64,000 nt of DNA from Anaeramoeba flamelloides. Taxonomy: Eukaryota > Metamonada > Anaeramoebidae. The position numbers and the translations under genes were made by a program. This document shows, in pieces, positions 26,801-38,470 of the stretch. Position 1 is the stretch's first letter; every line of letters begins with the position of its first letter. The DNA lies in NCBI GenBank assembly GCA_027625915.1, contig JANTQA010000012.1, positions 5,044,501 to 5,108,500 on the forward strand, read 5' to 3'. A model generated the notes under the pieces. The model searched no databases. It worked only from the letters and a program-made list of their open reading frames with translations, and was not told the origin of the DNA.

Positions 26801-29800
26801 AAAAAAGACAAAAAATGAAATAGTTTGCAAAATCAAAATTCTTTTCGAATTGAATGTTAAGTGTAGTATTGTTATTCTTTCAACTGTTTAAACTGTGTCC
26901 AAATTTTTGGAATTTAGTTTATATTCTAAAAATTCTGAAATTGTTAAAATATTTAAAAAAATAACAATTCTACACTTTACATTCAATTCGAAAAGAATTT
27001 TGATTTTGCAAACTATTTCATTTTTTGTCTTTTTTGTTTTGTTTTCATTTCCTTTTTTTGTCTTTTCTGTTTTTTATTTTCATTTCTTTTTTCCAAAAAC
27101 GTATGCTATTTCGTTTAGATCAGAAAATCCTTGCTAATGATTAATTATTAAGGTTAAAGTTGAGTTCCAGTTAAATAGAAAAATCAGAAAAGATAAGTTG
27201 ATTGTATCTAATCATTTAATCGATAAATAATTGTTTGTGAAATTTCAACAAATTTAGAAATACAATTTTTTGTTCCGTTCGTTTCATCATTTTGAAATCA
27301 TTAGTTTTTATTTTCTTTTTTTATATTTTTTTCTTTTATTTTTGGATAAAAAGGGTTACATTTGAAAAAAAACTTTAATAATATAAAACTTGTACGTGAT
27401 TTAATATTAAGTTTTTCCAATGAATATATATATTTTAGACACCCTTTGAATTAGGAGACACAAATTTAGTCACTTCAAAATTCTCTCTTATTTTCAAGAA
27501 TAAGTGTCCAAAGTCTTATTTCTTAACAATAAATCCGAAAAAACAATAAATTAAGAGATTTTTTTGCCTATTTTTGATTTTTGGTATGTTCAAATTTTTG
27601 GAATGTGATTTGTTCTGTTAACTATTGAAACTACCTCGATTAAATATTTTTGGTTTATTTTTCCTCTATTTGGAATTAATTTGTTATTTTAGTTAAGAGA
27701 AGAATGTTTGAATGGGTTTATCAAATTTAAAGTTCTGATCATTAAAGTATGGAAAGTTTTTTTTAAAGTCAAACAAAGTAATTCTGCAATTTTCAAATTT
27801 TTATTGTTTCTTCATTAGGTAATAATTTCTCTCATCTTGGAAATGTTTCAAAACTAAAGCAATATTTAAAGAGGTGTGTAGTTATTGTTGTTGTTGTTGG
27901 ATATGAGCTTTGGAGATCATTTTTATTGTCTCTCTTTGAAAATTTTGTTTCTTTTGATTTTTTTATTTGTCAAAAATTACTTTGGATTTTTAAAAAGTTC
28001 TTATTTCGACAAATACATTTAAAAATTGAATTTTAGTTAACCGTTGTGTTAAAAAAAGTAAAACTGGAAAAAAAGTGAAACACAGTTTTTTATTGGGAAC
28101 ATTACTGAAAATGAAAAGTAAGATCAATGAAAAAAAGAATAAATAAATAAAGACAAAACGAAGTATTCACCACAATAACAGTTTTTTTAATACTGTCTTT
28201 TAGTTTGGGTTTTTCTTTGATTGATCAATTATTAAAAATTTGTTCAAAAAATTGACTATTTTTGAGATCTCCAAAACCACACAAATAATTTCGATAAATC
28301 AAGTAGATTTAAATTGTATTTGTTGGGTTGATTGAAAATAATATAATGAATTATTATTTGAAGTTAATTGGTTTCTTCTTTTTATTGATTTTACTTTTCA
28401 TTTTCAGTAAGGTTCCCAATTAAAAACTGTGTTTCACTTTTTTTTCAGTTTTACTTTTTTTCCACAACGGTAAATAAAATACTCAAAATGAATTCTACCA
28501 AGATTAAATTGACTTAGTATATAAAAAAGAATTATTTCAGATATCTAAGAATACAAATTATTGGATGTTTTTTGAGATTGGTGAATGGGATTATTTTTAC
28601 TATAAAACCCCTTTAATTAATGGCTTGAAGAACTTCTATTCCTGGCATTGTTATTCTTATAATTCTAGTAGCACTTGGGATAATAAAATCAAATATAAAA
28701 TTTTATCAAAAATGGTTCATTATTAAAAAATTTTCAAAAAAATTGAGGTCAACCTATGAGTTTCAAGAATTACTTTTTTGGTTTTTCGACAATAAGTTAA
28801 AGGGTATAGGGTTTGTTCATTTTTTTAATTTTCTTTTATTAGAGTAAATTGAAATATTTAGATTTTATACTTTTTCCAAATTCCCTGTTTTATATTATTT
28901 GGGTTCCTTTGGTTTCTCCTCTTTCTGTGTTTTTTTTAAGTGTTTGGAGGTGGTAAAAGGAATAAGAAATCATTATAAGAATTGGTTGACTTGGTGATTA
29001 GTAACCTAACCAATCTTGTAAGGTTAGATCTTGTATAAACTGAATTTGTTCTTGTTAGATCTTAAACAAATCTAGCTTAAACAAACTGAAGTAACTGACG
29101 TGAATGGATCCAATTGAAGCGATTTGAAACAACCTTGCAGTACAATATACTGAGTCAGTACTTTAACTTTTTAATGTAGGCGGGACAATTGTTTGAATTC
29201 AATTCAATGAAAAGTTAAGGTGAAGTGCTTTTTCAAGATCGTTTCAATTAGAAAGTATTTTGTTCTGACAACCAGAAAAAAAAAAAGACAATAAATGTAT
29301 GGAAATTTTACAATGAAACCATCCCTATTTATATTTATGGGAACACACTTCCTCAAGTTTGTTATCTTTAGCAAAGATAACAAGCCAACAAAACCAAATT
29401 TTATTTGGTTGAATAAATAAGAAAAAAACAAAGAATTAATTAGTTTTCATACATTCATCATAGTGATCAACGAGCATTTCTTTGTATCCTCTCACATGTA
29501 ATTGGACTGGAATTTCAGTATCTTTTTTAACAAAAAATTGATAAACGTTTGAAAGTTGTGATGCTTCAGTATTAAGGGAATGGGAAGACTCCCATACATC
29601 ACACTGAAGCCCTCTTCTTACTTGAATACCAACATAGTCCCAATTTTTTAAATCAGGAAGTATTTTGATTAATGATTTTGTTTCATCTTGTAAGGAATCT
29701 TTCAGGAATGACGGATCTTGGTTGCTTTCTGTTTTAACATAATCAGAGTTTATAAAACAGATTTTTTTTGTTTGGGCAACACGGATTTCATAATCAGTTG

Positions 29801-30026
29801 GTTCGTCTAAACCATACAATGAAAGATCTGTTGCTAAACCATCATAATATTTGAATTTTTCTCTTTTGTTTGTTTCATCATAGTAGACTTGAATTGGATA
29901 ATATTCGTCTTGGGACGGAATAGTAATAAGGACAGTTACATTATAATTTTTGTCCCACTTTGGTGCGGTTTGAGTGAAAGCACAGGAAAATACAAAAAAA
30001 AACAATAACAAAGATAAGAATCGCAT
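20837..30026 (-). CDS. Counting-factor-associated protein D-like, papain-family (C1A) protein with Ser at the catalytic Cys position
   Basis: Four minus-strand exons: 30026-29453, 25355-24877, 21619-21111 and 20939-20837. All introns are GT-AG and the phases fit, giving 1665 nt and 554 residues. The ATG at 30026 opens a clear signal peptide (MRFLSLLLFFFVFSCAF). Residues about 20-190 match the N-terminal domain of Dictyostelium CfaD (KFKYYDGLATDL, HVRGYKEMLVDHYDEY). An I29 inhibitor segment follows at about 250-310, with an ERFNIN-like pattern. The mature C1A domain starts near LPTSQDWRG. Gln351 (oxyanion), His499 and Asn519 of the papain triad are present, but the active-site motif reads QSTCKSSWAF: position 357, normally Cys, is Ser. 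Dictyostelium CfaD is a secreted cathepsin-like factor that restrains proliferation; a similar secreted, perhaps non-proteolytic, role is inferred here. The 4.1 kb and 3.3 kb introns carry transposons. Confidence 0.88.
21834..22539. mobile_element. TA-flanked MITE related to family B
   Basis: Inverted ends CTCTGTTTCAGTAAAAGG and CTATTTTTCAGTCAAAAGG bound about 700 bp of non-coding sequence inside the CfaD-like gene's intron (between exons 2 and 3). The ends match family B, but the interior does not align with the other B copies, so it is a related subfamily. Confidence 0.6.
22800..22890 (-). repeat. tRNA-like fragment, possible SINE head
   Basis: The minus strand reads TCAGGGTGGTTA (A-box-like) and, about 35 bp on, GGCTCGATTTCC (B-box-like). 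This is an unusually G+C-rich island in the intron. The T-stem does not pair, so it is not a working tRNA. It may be the head of an old tRNA-derived SINE. Confidence 0.35.
23165..24445. repeat. 1.3 kb imperfect palindrome (foldback element)
   Basis: Two arms of about 550 bp face each other around a loop of about 200 bp. Examples: 23490-23510 (AGAGTGGATGGTATGTTGAG) against 24172-24192, and 23690-23725 against 23950-23985. Outer parts also match (AACAATTAGGAAAGRGTTTATTAGA on both arms). No protein is encoded. It lies in the CfaD-like intron, so the pre-mRNA would fold into a long hairpin. It may be a foldback transposon or two head-to-head copies. Confidence 0.75.
24475..24575 (+). mobile_element. 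LINE 3' tail fragment
   Basis: A short stretch reads NNHEIYDFKLEL, then a stop, then the tail GTGTAATTTACACTTCTT, followed by (AAT)n. The same ending occurs at 2130-2220 and 37425-37500. The trinucleotide tail is probably the LINE's 3' terminus. Confidence 0.5.
26391..27612. mobile_element. Two family A MITEs, head to head
   Basis: 26391-26921 is a complete TA-flanked family A element (left AACCCCATTCCAAAAATTTGG; right, inverted, AACTAAATTCCAAAAATTTGG). 26922-27612 is a second copy in opposite orientation. Together they form a palindrome of about 1.2 kb whose best-matched arms are 26811-26880 and 26961-27030. It lies in the first intron of the CfaD-like gene. No protein is encoded. Confidence 0.75.
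28041..28470. mobile_element. Harbinger-like MITE, copy 2
   Basis: A 430-bp element whose inverted terminal repeats of about 90 bp begin CCGTTGTG and end CACAACGG. It is flanked by TAA on both sides (28038-28040 and 28471-28473). It is homologous to 621-1025 in reverse orientation. The long, nearly matching ends would fold into a hairpin. The TWA 3-bp duplication fits PIF/Harbinger. It lies in the first intron of the CfaD-like gene. Confidence 0.82.
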
Positions 30027-31400
30027 TTTTGAAAAAATGATTTGAGAAATTTGACTTTTACCAAACACAGAGCAAATACTTACAAACTGAAAAGGCAATT
30101 TTTGGACAATTTTTGTCTTCATAAAATGATAATTCAACTTTCCAAACATTTTCTTTTAAAACATTTCTTACACATTTAGAAAACTGAACTAAAAAAAAAT
30201 TTTCAAACTTTTTTTTGTATTTATCAGTAATATTAAAGTCAAATATGAGTCTCAAATCGTTTTGAAATTCCATTTAAAATTGTATTCAAGGAATAATACA
30301 ATTCTTTAAATCAGGGTCTGGTTCTTATTGTTGTAAAAAAAAGTATGATACAAAAAAAAAATGACATTTTTGAGTTTTGATGAAAAATAATTATTTACAT
30401 TCATAAAAAAAAGATCAAAATTCTCAACATTTCTGAAAAGTTAATTAGAAAACAGATAGGGAATAAAACCATTTAACAAAAAAATGTTCTAATTTAGATT
30501 CTAATAATATTTCAATTTTATCAAGATCCTTTTAGTAAAAAATCTTAAAAATTAAATAATTTTGTTTTGAAATAAAAAAACAGAAATGAGTAAAAAATTA
30601 ATTTTTTCAGGCATTTTATAAGTTGTAAATTATTAAATTTCGAAATAACCATTAGTATTTCATCAGAAATATTTTGTGAATATTTAACAACAAATTCTAT
30701 TTGTTTTTCAGGTCATGCAAGAATGAATATGTTTAATTTGGAAATTTTATATTATTTTTATTTTTAATCTAAATCTTCATGAAAATTAATCTTTTAAAAA
30801 AATATTATTAAATTAAAGGATAATGATTAAATCTGTATATATATATTTATAATTCAAATCACTAAACCATATACACTTTTTTTTAAAAACAATTTAAAAA
30901 AATAAAAATTGATAATTATGATAATTCTTCATTTTCAGCAAGATTTTGTTGTCAAAAAAGGGAATTTTATTTTACAACAATCACTTGAACTATCCGAATG
31001 TACTTGAAATCAGAATTATCATCTAAATTGGATCTAAAACTTGTTAAATAGTTTTAATCTTGATTTGGATTATTATTAACATAAAAAAGTGCAAATATGA
31101 TCAGTTTCAATAAGGTTTACAATGATAATTGCCACGCAGTATTGTCCAAATACAAAACTCTTTCATAATTATTGTTAAAGAAAATATTATATTGAAAATA
31201 AAATAAAAAAAAAATCGTAAAATTTAAGATAAAAAATCGATAGAAAAAGTAATTTAAGCTATTATATTCAAAAAATCTTTATTATTACTAATTGAAATTA
31301 TGAATTAATTATTCTTATCAAAATTTGTCATCAATTATCTCATAGTAGAATACTTGAGGTTATATAGAAAAAATAATAATAATAATTAATTATAAAAATT
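30027..31400. other. Upstream flank of the CfaD-like gene, no gene seen
   Basis: A+T-rich. A minus-strand open frame extends the CfaD-like frame upstream of its start, but the signal peptide favours the ATG at 30026. I see nothing else to support. Confidence 0.5.
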
Positions 31401-31417
31401 AATAATAAAAATTTTTA

Positions 31418-31792
31418 GAGAACCGGTATGGGCAAGTGGCAACACAACCCAGTGTACAATCTGAAGGCCGGGGTTCTATTCCCTTAACAATTATTTCTTA
31501 TTGTTTACCATTTTCTCAAATAGCCACCACGGTGTAATTTTAATTAAAAATCGGGCTTATGCTTCTTAGAACCACTAATTCTTTGAGGAAATCGTTTGAC
31601 CGAATTGAATCTTTTTGACTATTATAAAAACTGAACGGAATTGGAACAAAATCCCTCTCAATTTATGGAGCGGATCCGATTTTTGGGAGAAATGACCAGC
31701 TCTCACTTGGTTCAACAATATCTCTAATTCAAATTAGGGATTCGGGCAAACAGGTGGACTTTTAGTACCCACTCTTTAATGGAAAAAAAAAA
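31418..31792 (+). mobile_element. tRNA-derived SINE with perfect 17-bp target duplication
   Basis: A 375-bp segment clearly richer in G+C than its surroundings. Its head carries an A-box-like ATGGGCAAGTGG and, about 35 bp on, the B-box GGTTCTATTCC, as in RNA polymerase III promoters of tRNA-derived SINEs. It ends in an A-rich tail. Identical 17-bp direct repeats AATAATAAAAATTTTTA flank it at 31401-31417 and 31793-31809. A perfect duplication points to a recent insertion by LINE machinery. The parent tRNA is not identified. Confidence 0.8.
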
Positions 31793-31809
31793 AATAATAA
31801 AAATTTTTA

Positions 31810-32091
31810 ATAAAAAATTGAAATTAATATTTCACTTAAATAAATCGGTTTCCTAATGTTCTCGACTGTTGTGGTGGAAATTAAGTTTTTTTTTTTTTTT
31901 TTTTTTTGCATTTTTTCTACCAAATGTCCTTCCTCGTTTTTTTAGGTTTTAAATTGGTGTTTTCTTGTTGTTCAATATTTCTTTTAAAAGTTGAAATTCA
32001 CCTATTTGATATGTAGTTGTCTTATCTTCCTCGACGGTTGTTTCTCATTTGTGGCTATTTTGGCAGATCTTTTGAAATAAATCATATCCTA

Positions 32092-32122
<31 letters not shown>

Positions 32123-34333
32123 GATAAGTGTGATATAAATGTGTATAAAAATCTTGAAAGTGTTATAAAAATTCAAAGCAAGTAATTGAAATATTAGTAA
32201 CCTCTTAAAATTTTTATAACAATTTTTCATTTTTTCGATAAGGGGTGATAAAAAATTGTAAAAATATAGTATTGATGACAAAAAAGATAGAACATGTTTA
32301 AAAGTGGAATATAAATTTTTGATAGTCTAGAGCACTAATATAATAAAAAAAACAAAATGATATTGCTATAAATGCCCCACTGATAAAAATAGTTTTATTA
32401 TATATATTTTAAAATTATAAGATTATAATTAATAAATATTTTTTAAAAGTAATTGTAATTGATTATTCTTACTTTTATTTTTTTTTTTTGATTTTATTAA
32501 AATAAAAAATTCATTTAACAATCTGAAATATTTTTAAAATTATAAATTTATATCATCTTATAAACATGTGATAAGAATATTTTTTTAAAAAAACTTGTTA
32601 AATAAATCATAATATTAACATAGAGTTTTGTTGTTAAGAACATCTGTTTTTTTTTAAAAAAGATAAACTTTTTCTTTAAAAAATTTAATAAAATAATTTT
32701 GAATAACTGTAGATAAAAAAATGGATGGGAATTTTTCAAAGTTTAAGATAGTGATGTAGTTGCTGTGGAAATATTTTGAGAATTCCTTGTTTTTTAAGGG
32801 AAATTTTGATATTTTAGGATCTTATTATTTTCAATTCTGATTCAAGTATAACAAGAAGTATTTTACTTAGAAATTTGTATTAAAGAATATTATACAAAGT
32901 TATTTTACAATTTTATTGGTGGAATTATTAAATTAATGACAGTTTTATTAGTGAATTTCTCAATTTTAAATCAATTATCCACATATTTTTGCTAAAGAAA
33001 CCAAAATACTTGTTCAAGAAAAACTAAAAAAAAGTACTTGATAATTTGGGTAATATTTTTAATGAATAAATTCCATTTCTTAATTCAAAACAATTCCTAA
33101 ATACAAATTTTGTTGTTTTTTTTTTTTTCGTTTTAAAGTTAACTTATCTTTTTAAAAATAAATAAAATTTTTGGTCGCCATTTTTCTTCAAAAAAAAGAG
33201 AAAAAAGAATCGAAGAGACTTTATAAAGGATAAAAAACAAAACTAAAAATTTAAGAAAAAAAATATAATTTAAACAATTTTTTGGAATTCCAAGTTAAGC
33301 TTTTTTTATAGGAATGAAAAAAAATCTGTTTCTGTTAATAAAATTTGACATATTTAGAATTTTTTTTTTTGATCTTTTTTGATATTATCTTAACAAGTAT
33401 GACAAAAGATAGAGATATAGACTATTTGAAAAGTTGGAAAATCCAGTTTGTCTCTGTGTGATTTTAAACAAATTTTTGTATTGATTTGATGAAACTGTAA
33501 TATTTAGTTTCAATTTTTTTGATAGTGTTTCTGATAGAACAAAATCATTTGAAAATTAAGTTCTTCAAACTATGCTTTAAAAATAACAAATTTATTTTTT
33601 TTGTTTTTTTGTATTTTATTATCCAGGGTTACTTCCTGAGTTCCAAATTAGATAACATTTCATATTTTTTCATTTTTTCAAGGAGTATCTTTTATAATTC
33701 TTCGTTTTGAATCCCCTTCCAGACTCGAAATAACTAGATTTTTCTGGTGATAAGATGATTTTCATCGGCATTCTTCGAACTTCTCAATATCATCTTATAT
33801 CGCTTTGAATAAAATCATTATTTTCATTCTTCCAGCTAAAATTCAGATTATAACAAGAAGATTGTTTCCAAATCATAACAATAAACACAGTTATATGATT
33901 GTTTCAATTTTTTTTTTTGTAATTAGGGTTAATGTTGGTTTTCTTGGGTTTTTACTCTGTTTTTTCTGGAAATCAATTGATTTTTGGAAAAAAGCACAAT
34001 TTCTGACATAACTTTTTAAATTGTTTGAAAAATAAAAATTTTTAGCTACTAATATTTATTGATGTAAATTTTCAAAAAGGCATTTTTAATCTCTAAAGGT
34101 CTCAATATTAGCCATTCATTCCTCGAATTTTCCTAGAAATAAATATTTTTTTCCAAAAATTCCTAGAGTTTTTTACTAATCTAAGGATCAATTTAATTCA
34201 TGGGATCAACTGTGAGTATTATTTGACTAATGGATTTTTGATATATTTTTGAACATTGTCGCACTAATATAATTGAAATTCAATAACAACAGACAGAAAT
34301 TTTAAACTTTTCAATGGAAGAAATTAATATCAT
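31810..34333. other. Intergenic, microsatellites only
   Basis: A+T-rich with a poly-T run near 31887-31908 and a (TA)n tract at about 32094-32117. Short open frames here are rich in Phe, Leu, Lys and Asn, as expected by chance. I see no gene. Confidence 0.5.
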
Positions 34334-34862
34334 TAAGTTTACAATCCCTGAAATTTGAAAAAAAGATTATCTTGTGTAGGGTGTGGTGAATGTTAATTTG
34401 GTTCTTAGCTGATGGATCTTTGGTTTAGTATGAGTTTTAATAGTGTTTCAAAATGAAAATTTTGACAATTTATTTTTAATTTTTCCAGAATCAGAATTGA
34501 AGAATGTAAGATTAATAGACTGATAAGGTGTTTAAGAATAAATTTTGATTTTAGGGATGTAGAAGAAAATTTTAATTTACTTTTTTGTCAATTAACCAAA
34601 TAAAAAAAAATTTTTTTAAAAGCTCCCAATAAAACCAAACCAAATGAAAATTTACAATCAATAACGAGCTAATTAGTCTTATCTTCCACGATTCAATTCG
34701 GATTTCGGAAAAAAAAAAAAAATTGTCAAAAATTGCATATTTTGAAACACTATTAAAACTCATACTAAACCAAAGATCCATCAGCTAAGAACCAAATTAA
34801 CATTCACCACACCCTACACAAGATAATCTTTTTTTCAAATTTCAGGGATTGTAAACCTTAAA
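34334..34862. repeat. Near-perfect inverted repeat, arms about 130-190 bp
   Basis: 34336-34470 (TTTACAATCCCTGAAATTTG onward) is repeated almost base for base, inverted, at 34727-34858. Weaker similarity extends both arms inward to about 34523 and 34672, leaving a loop of about 150 bp. No coding potential is visible. The high identity suggests a recent origin. It lies about 200 bp upstream of the coiled-coil gene. Confidence 0.75.
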
Positions 34863-35052
34863 TCGAACAAAAAAAGTTTTCAAAAACTTATTATGACTCA
34901 AAGAAAAAACAATTTTACTTTGTAATAAAATATAATCATACCCAAATCCACAGAGATTATAGTGAGGAGTTTCAAAAAACAGATCAAAAAATCATTTTTT
35001 CATTTTCTCTATTTTTTTTCTTATTCACACTTCCTTGTTTTTATTTTTTTTA

Positions 35053-37143
35053 ATGGCATCAGATCTTACATCTTTTTTACTTTTTTGTATGAACAAGTTT
35101 CCCTTTTTTTAACAAATCAAAATAAGTCTTTTTTCTATCTACTAACTTTTTTAATAATCTTTTCTTATTAATTTTTTCCAATTTTCAATACTAGCCAACA
35201 ACAATCCAAATTCACAATTAAATTTTTTCAACCAATTCAATGTAAGCAATAATTACTTTCAAAAAGAAAAAGAAAAATTAAAAGAAAAAGAAAAATTAAA
35301 AGAAAAAGAAAAAGATAAAACAAAAAGAAAAGAGAAAGAAAATAATGAAATAAAAAAAGAAGAAAATAAACAACAACAAATGGAAGATCTCGTAAAACCA
35401 GAAGATGAAAGGAATTATTCAAGAATTTATGAGCAAATAGAGTTTTCTAAAAAAGATTTTCAGAACCTTAAAGTAACACAAAGGAAACAAACAGAATATT
35501 TAAAAAATATGATAAAAAACCAAGAAAACAAAAGACAAAGTCTGCTGAAACAAAAATCTGATCTTTGCTTAGAATTAAGAACATTAAATGTCTTAATTCG
35601 ATCAGAATCTTTTCAAAATCACTTTAAGGATCAAAATTTAACAAAAACAGGAGCATCTACAAAAACACAAAACAATATTGAAGAATATAAAACACTTCTA
35701 AATCAAGTGGATTCTTTAAAAAGAATTAAAAAAGTTCTTGACAAAAAAGAAAAAGGAATGAAAAAAGAAAAGGAAAGTTTAAATGAGGAATTAATTACAA
35801 ATTTGGAAAAGAGTGTCTACAATTTACTCATAAAAAATGATGAAGCCAATAATCTTGAACAATTAAAAAGAGTACAATTAAAAAATAAGTTATTTAAACA
35901 ATTACAAAATGTGCAAAAATGTAATGAACAAAAAATTTGTTGGTCTGAGAAATATTCAATAACAAAATCAGATTTAGGAAAAAGAATGCAAAACCAGAAA
36001 TCAAAAGAGCAAAAGCTTTTAAAAGAACTTTCGATTCAAAAGCAAAAGACACAAAAAATAAGAAACTTGGCTTTAAATTCATCAATACAATTCGAGCAAT
36101 CTTTGCATGTCTTTGATGCAAAAATCAGTTGGTTAAATAATACCAAAAGTCTATTATTAAAAAAAATCTCATCATCCAAAACGGAGTCATTACCTTCTTC
36201 GACTTCGTCGTCTTCATTGTCTCAACAAGAGCTGAATTCAAAATCATTTAAATCAAAATCAATTTTATTCAACAAAAATGATTGTCGAATAAATGATGAT
36301 TTTAATTCTTTCGCTTCAAATTTGAAATTCAATCTGTGTTTTGACAATAGCCAGAGTAATGAACTATTTCAAATTCGGAAAAATAAAGAAATTGGAAAAA
36401 AAAAGTTTTTAATAAAAGAAATCGATAAATTAAAAAAAAAAAAATTGGAATTAGAAAAACAAATTTCTAACTTTCAATTAAATCATGAAAATGTTCTTGA
36501 TCAAATAAAAAAAATCTCTGATCATAATGATAAATTAAATTCATTAACAAATAAATTAAAAAATGAAAATCTTTTATTAATAAATAAACAAAATCAATTA
36601 ACAAATATAAATAATGAAATTTCAGAAAATGAAAAAAAAATTGAAAATTTTAAAAACCAAATAAACCAAAATAATCAAATAATTTTAAAATATAAAAATG
36701 AAGAAGATTATGCCAATGGGAAGTTACCAATTGAGCAAGAAGAACAAATTGAAGAACTTGAAAGGCGATTGGAAGAATTGCAATCAAAAGAAAGCCAATT
36801 AAGAAAATCCAGTAAAAAGGAAAGATGGAAAGTTGAAAAGGCTATTTTTAAACAACGTAGAGAAAATGAATTATTATTAAAAAGAAAAAATGAATTATTA
36901 TTAAAAAATCCAAATAGTGATCAAAACAATTTAAATAATGAATTTGAAAATAAAAACAAAAATGAATTAATTAATTTTAAAACTAATATCAATCAATTCT
37001 TATCAGAAATATTTGAAATAATTAAGATGCCAAAAAAGGAGGAAAATGATTTCCAAATTAATGATATTGAAAAATATTTTAATATTTTATCTCATTCTTA
37101 TTCAGAAAAAATCAAGGAATTAAAAATATTAAAGCAAAAATAA
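35053..37143 (+). CDS. Long coiled-coil protein, function unknown
   Basis: The main exon is open from about 35195 to the TAA at 37143. Its first in-frame ATG is at 35380 (587 residues), but the frame stays open upstream through a KEKEKL repeat to a good acceptor AG at 35193-35194. A small first exon, 35053-35086 (MASDLTSFLLF, donor GTATGA), joins in phase and would give 660 residues; this exon is tentative. The protein is almost wholly charged heptads rich in Lys, Glu, Asn and Leu, broken by a Ser-rich stretch (SSTSSSSLSQQ, near 36200). No enzyme motif, signal peptide or membrane segment is seen. Such proteins are often cytoskeletal or structural, but sequence alone does not show that here. 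Confidence 0.75.
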
Positions 37144-37424
37144 AAAAATAAATTTTATTAAAGAGATTAAAAATGTTTTCATTTTCTGGATTTGGTTGTA
37201 TTTTTATTTGATTTACTTTTATGAGTGGATTAAAATTTTCGAATTTTTATGTTTTAAAATCATTTATATATCATCAGGATCATGCTTTAAAGTTAAATAC
37301 AAGATAATTACGTTTTTCTAAAATTCATTTTTTTTTTTTTCTATCTGAATTAAACGAAGATTCACCCATTTTTTCATTTGTAACAAAAAATAGAGGTTTT
37401 TTTTTTTTTTTTTATTGAAGAAGT

Positions 37425-37790
37425 GTAAATTACACTCGAGTTGCCCTTAGACTTAAATTTCCTTTCAGAAATTTAAGCGTGGAATCATAGATTTCACGAT
37501 TATTAATTAATGAAAATAATTTCAAACTATCACAGTTTAAAATCAATTCATTAAGATTTATTTGTTTGAATTTATTTTGAAAAATTAATCTATCTTTTTC
37601 ATAGAAAGGACATATCCATAAAAAGTGATCAATATTTTCTATAATTTCCTTTTGTTTATATTTTAAACATAAAGGACAAAATTTATTTGAATTTTTATTA
37701 ATTACATTGTAATATCTATTTAAACAGTTAGTGAATGTTCTGAATTTTAGAATTGTTGAGCTTGATGGATAACTTAAATATTTTTAAGTT
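37425..37790 (-). mobile_element. LINE zinc-knuckle and 3' end fragment
   Basis: The minus strand reads PSSSTILKFRTFTNCLNRYY, then KFCPLCLKYKQKE, then ENIDHFLWICPFYEKDR, then NNREIYDSTLKFLKGNL and a stop, ending in the tail GTGTAATTTACACTTCTT. The zinc ligands (C, C, H, C) are intact. It is a 5'-truncated LINE of the subfamily also seen at 1970-2235 and 24475-24575. It begins near a poly-T run at 37397. Confidence 0.7.
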
Positions 37791-37844
37791 TTAAATAAAT
37801 AATTTTGATTTTTTATTATTGTGAAATATTTTTGGACCAAAAAA

Positions 37845-38135
37845 TAGAGGTTTTGATGATATCTTTTCTAATCTGTGATAAAGCTTAAAAAATCTTGATT
37901 AACATTACAAAATTGTAAAAATCTTGATAAATGTCCAAATATCTTGATAAAATTGTGGTATTCAATAAATATCCTGGTATTCTAAAAAACATGATATTAC
38001 AAGACAATCGAGATAATATGATTACACCGTGATAAAGTTTAAAAAGTCATGATATTACATAAAATTGCAAAAATTGATAATATCATGTGAAAATCGTCAA
38101 ATTTTGTTATATTTTATTTCGATCATACACATATG
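37845..38135. mobile_element. Family D element, left-end fragment
   Basis: It starts TAGAGGTTTTGATGATATC and continues with repeated GTGATAAA / TTGATAAA motifs, like the ends of 2344-3610 and 52122-53398. The rest of the element is missing. Confidence 0.55.
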
Positions 38136-38224
38136 AATCTCTGTTTAGAAAATTTGTAAACTTTTTTCGTTTTAGTATGAAAGTAGAATACCCACCTATT
38201 TAAAACTATTTTCTGTGGTTGTTT

Positions 38225-38470
38225 TTTTTAAAAAAAAGAGAATTAAACATTAGAATTTTTTAAATTTTCTTTTTATTTCTTAAATTGAAAAAAACCGCCG
38301 TTAACTTTTCCAAAATTTAAAGGAATTGAGTAAATCTTTGATTTCTTTCCTTTCTTTTAAATTCTGGAAAGCCTGGTACTCTAAGATACTTGAAAGAACT
38401 TTAATACACTTGAAGACACTCTATGGCACTATATAGTGCTTTATGCCACTTGGAAATACTTGACAACACG
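38225..38470. repeat. Palindromic modules and 10-bp-periodic block
   Basis: AAACCGCCGTTA-type links and the AATTTAAAGGAATTGAG hairpin module run into 38376-38470, a tandem of 10-bp units (TACTCTAAGA, TACTTGAAAG, AACTTTAATA, CACTTGAAGA, CACTCTATGG and so on). It includes the palindrome GCACTATATAGTGC. It matches the reverse complement of 13097-13195 unit for unit. Confidence 0.7.

Noticed and set aside
28540-28690. Stretch reading like MFFEIGEWDYFYYKTPLING in one plus frame
   Set aside because: Short, inside the CfaD-like intron, no family likeness, and stops soon follow.
30027-30273. Upstream extension of the CfaD-like first exon, to 30149 or beyond
   Set aside because: The ATG at 30026 begins a textbook signal peptide; the upstream residues would bury it.
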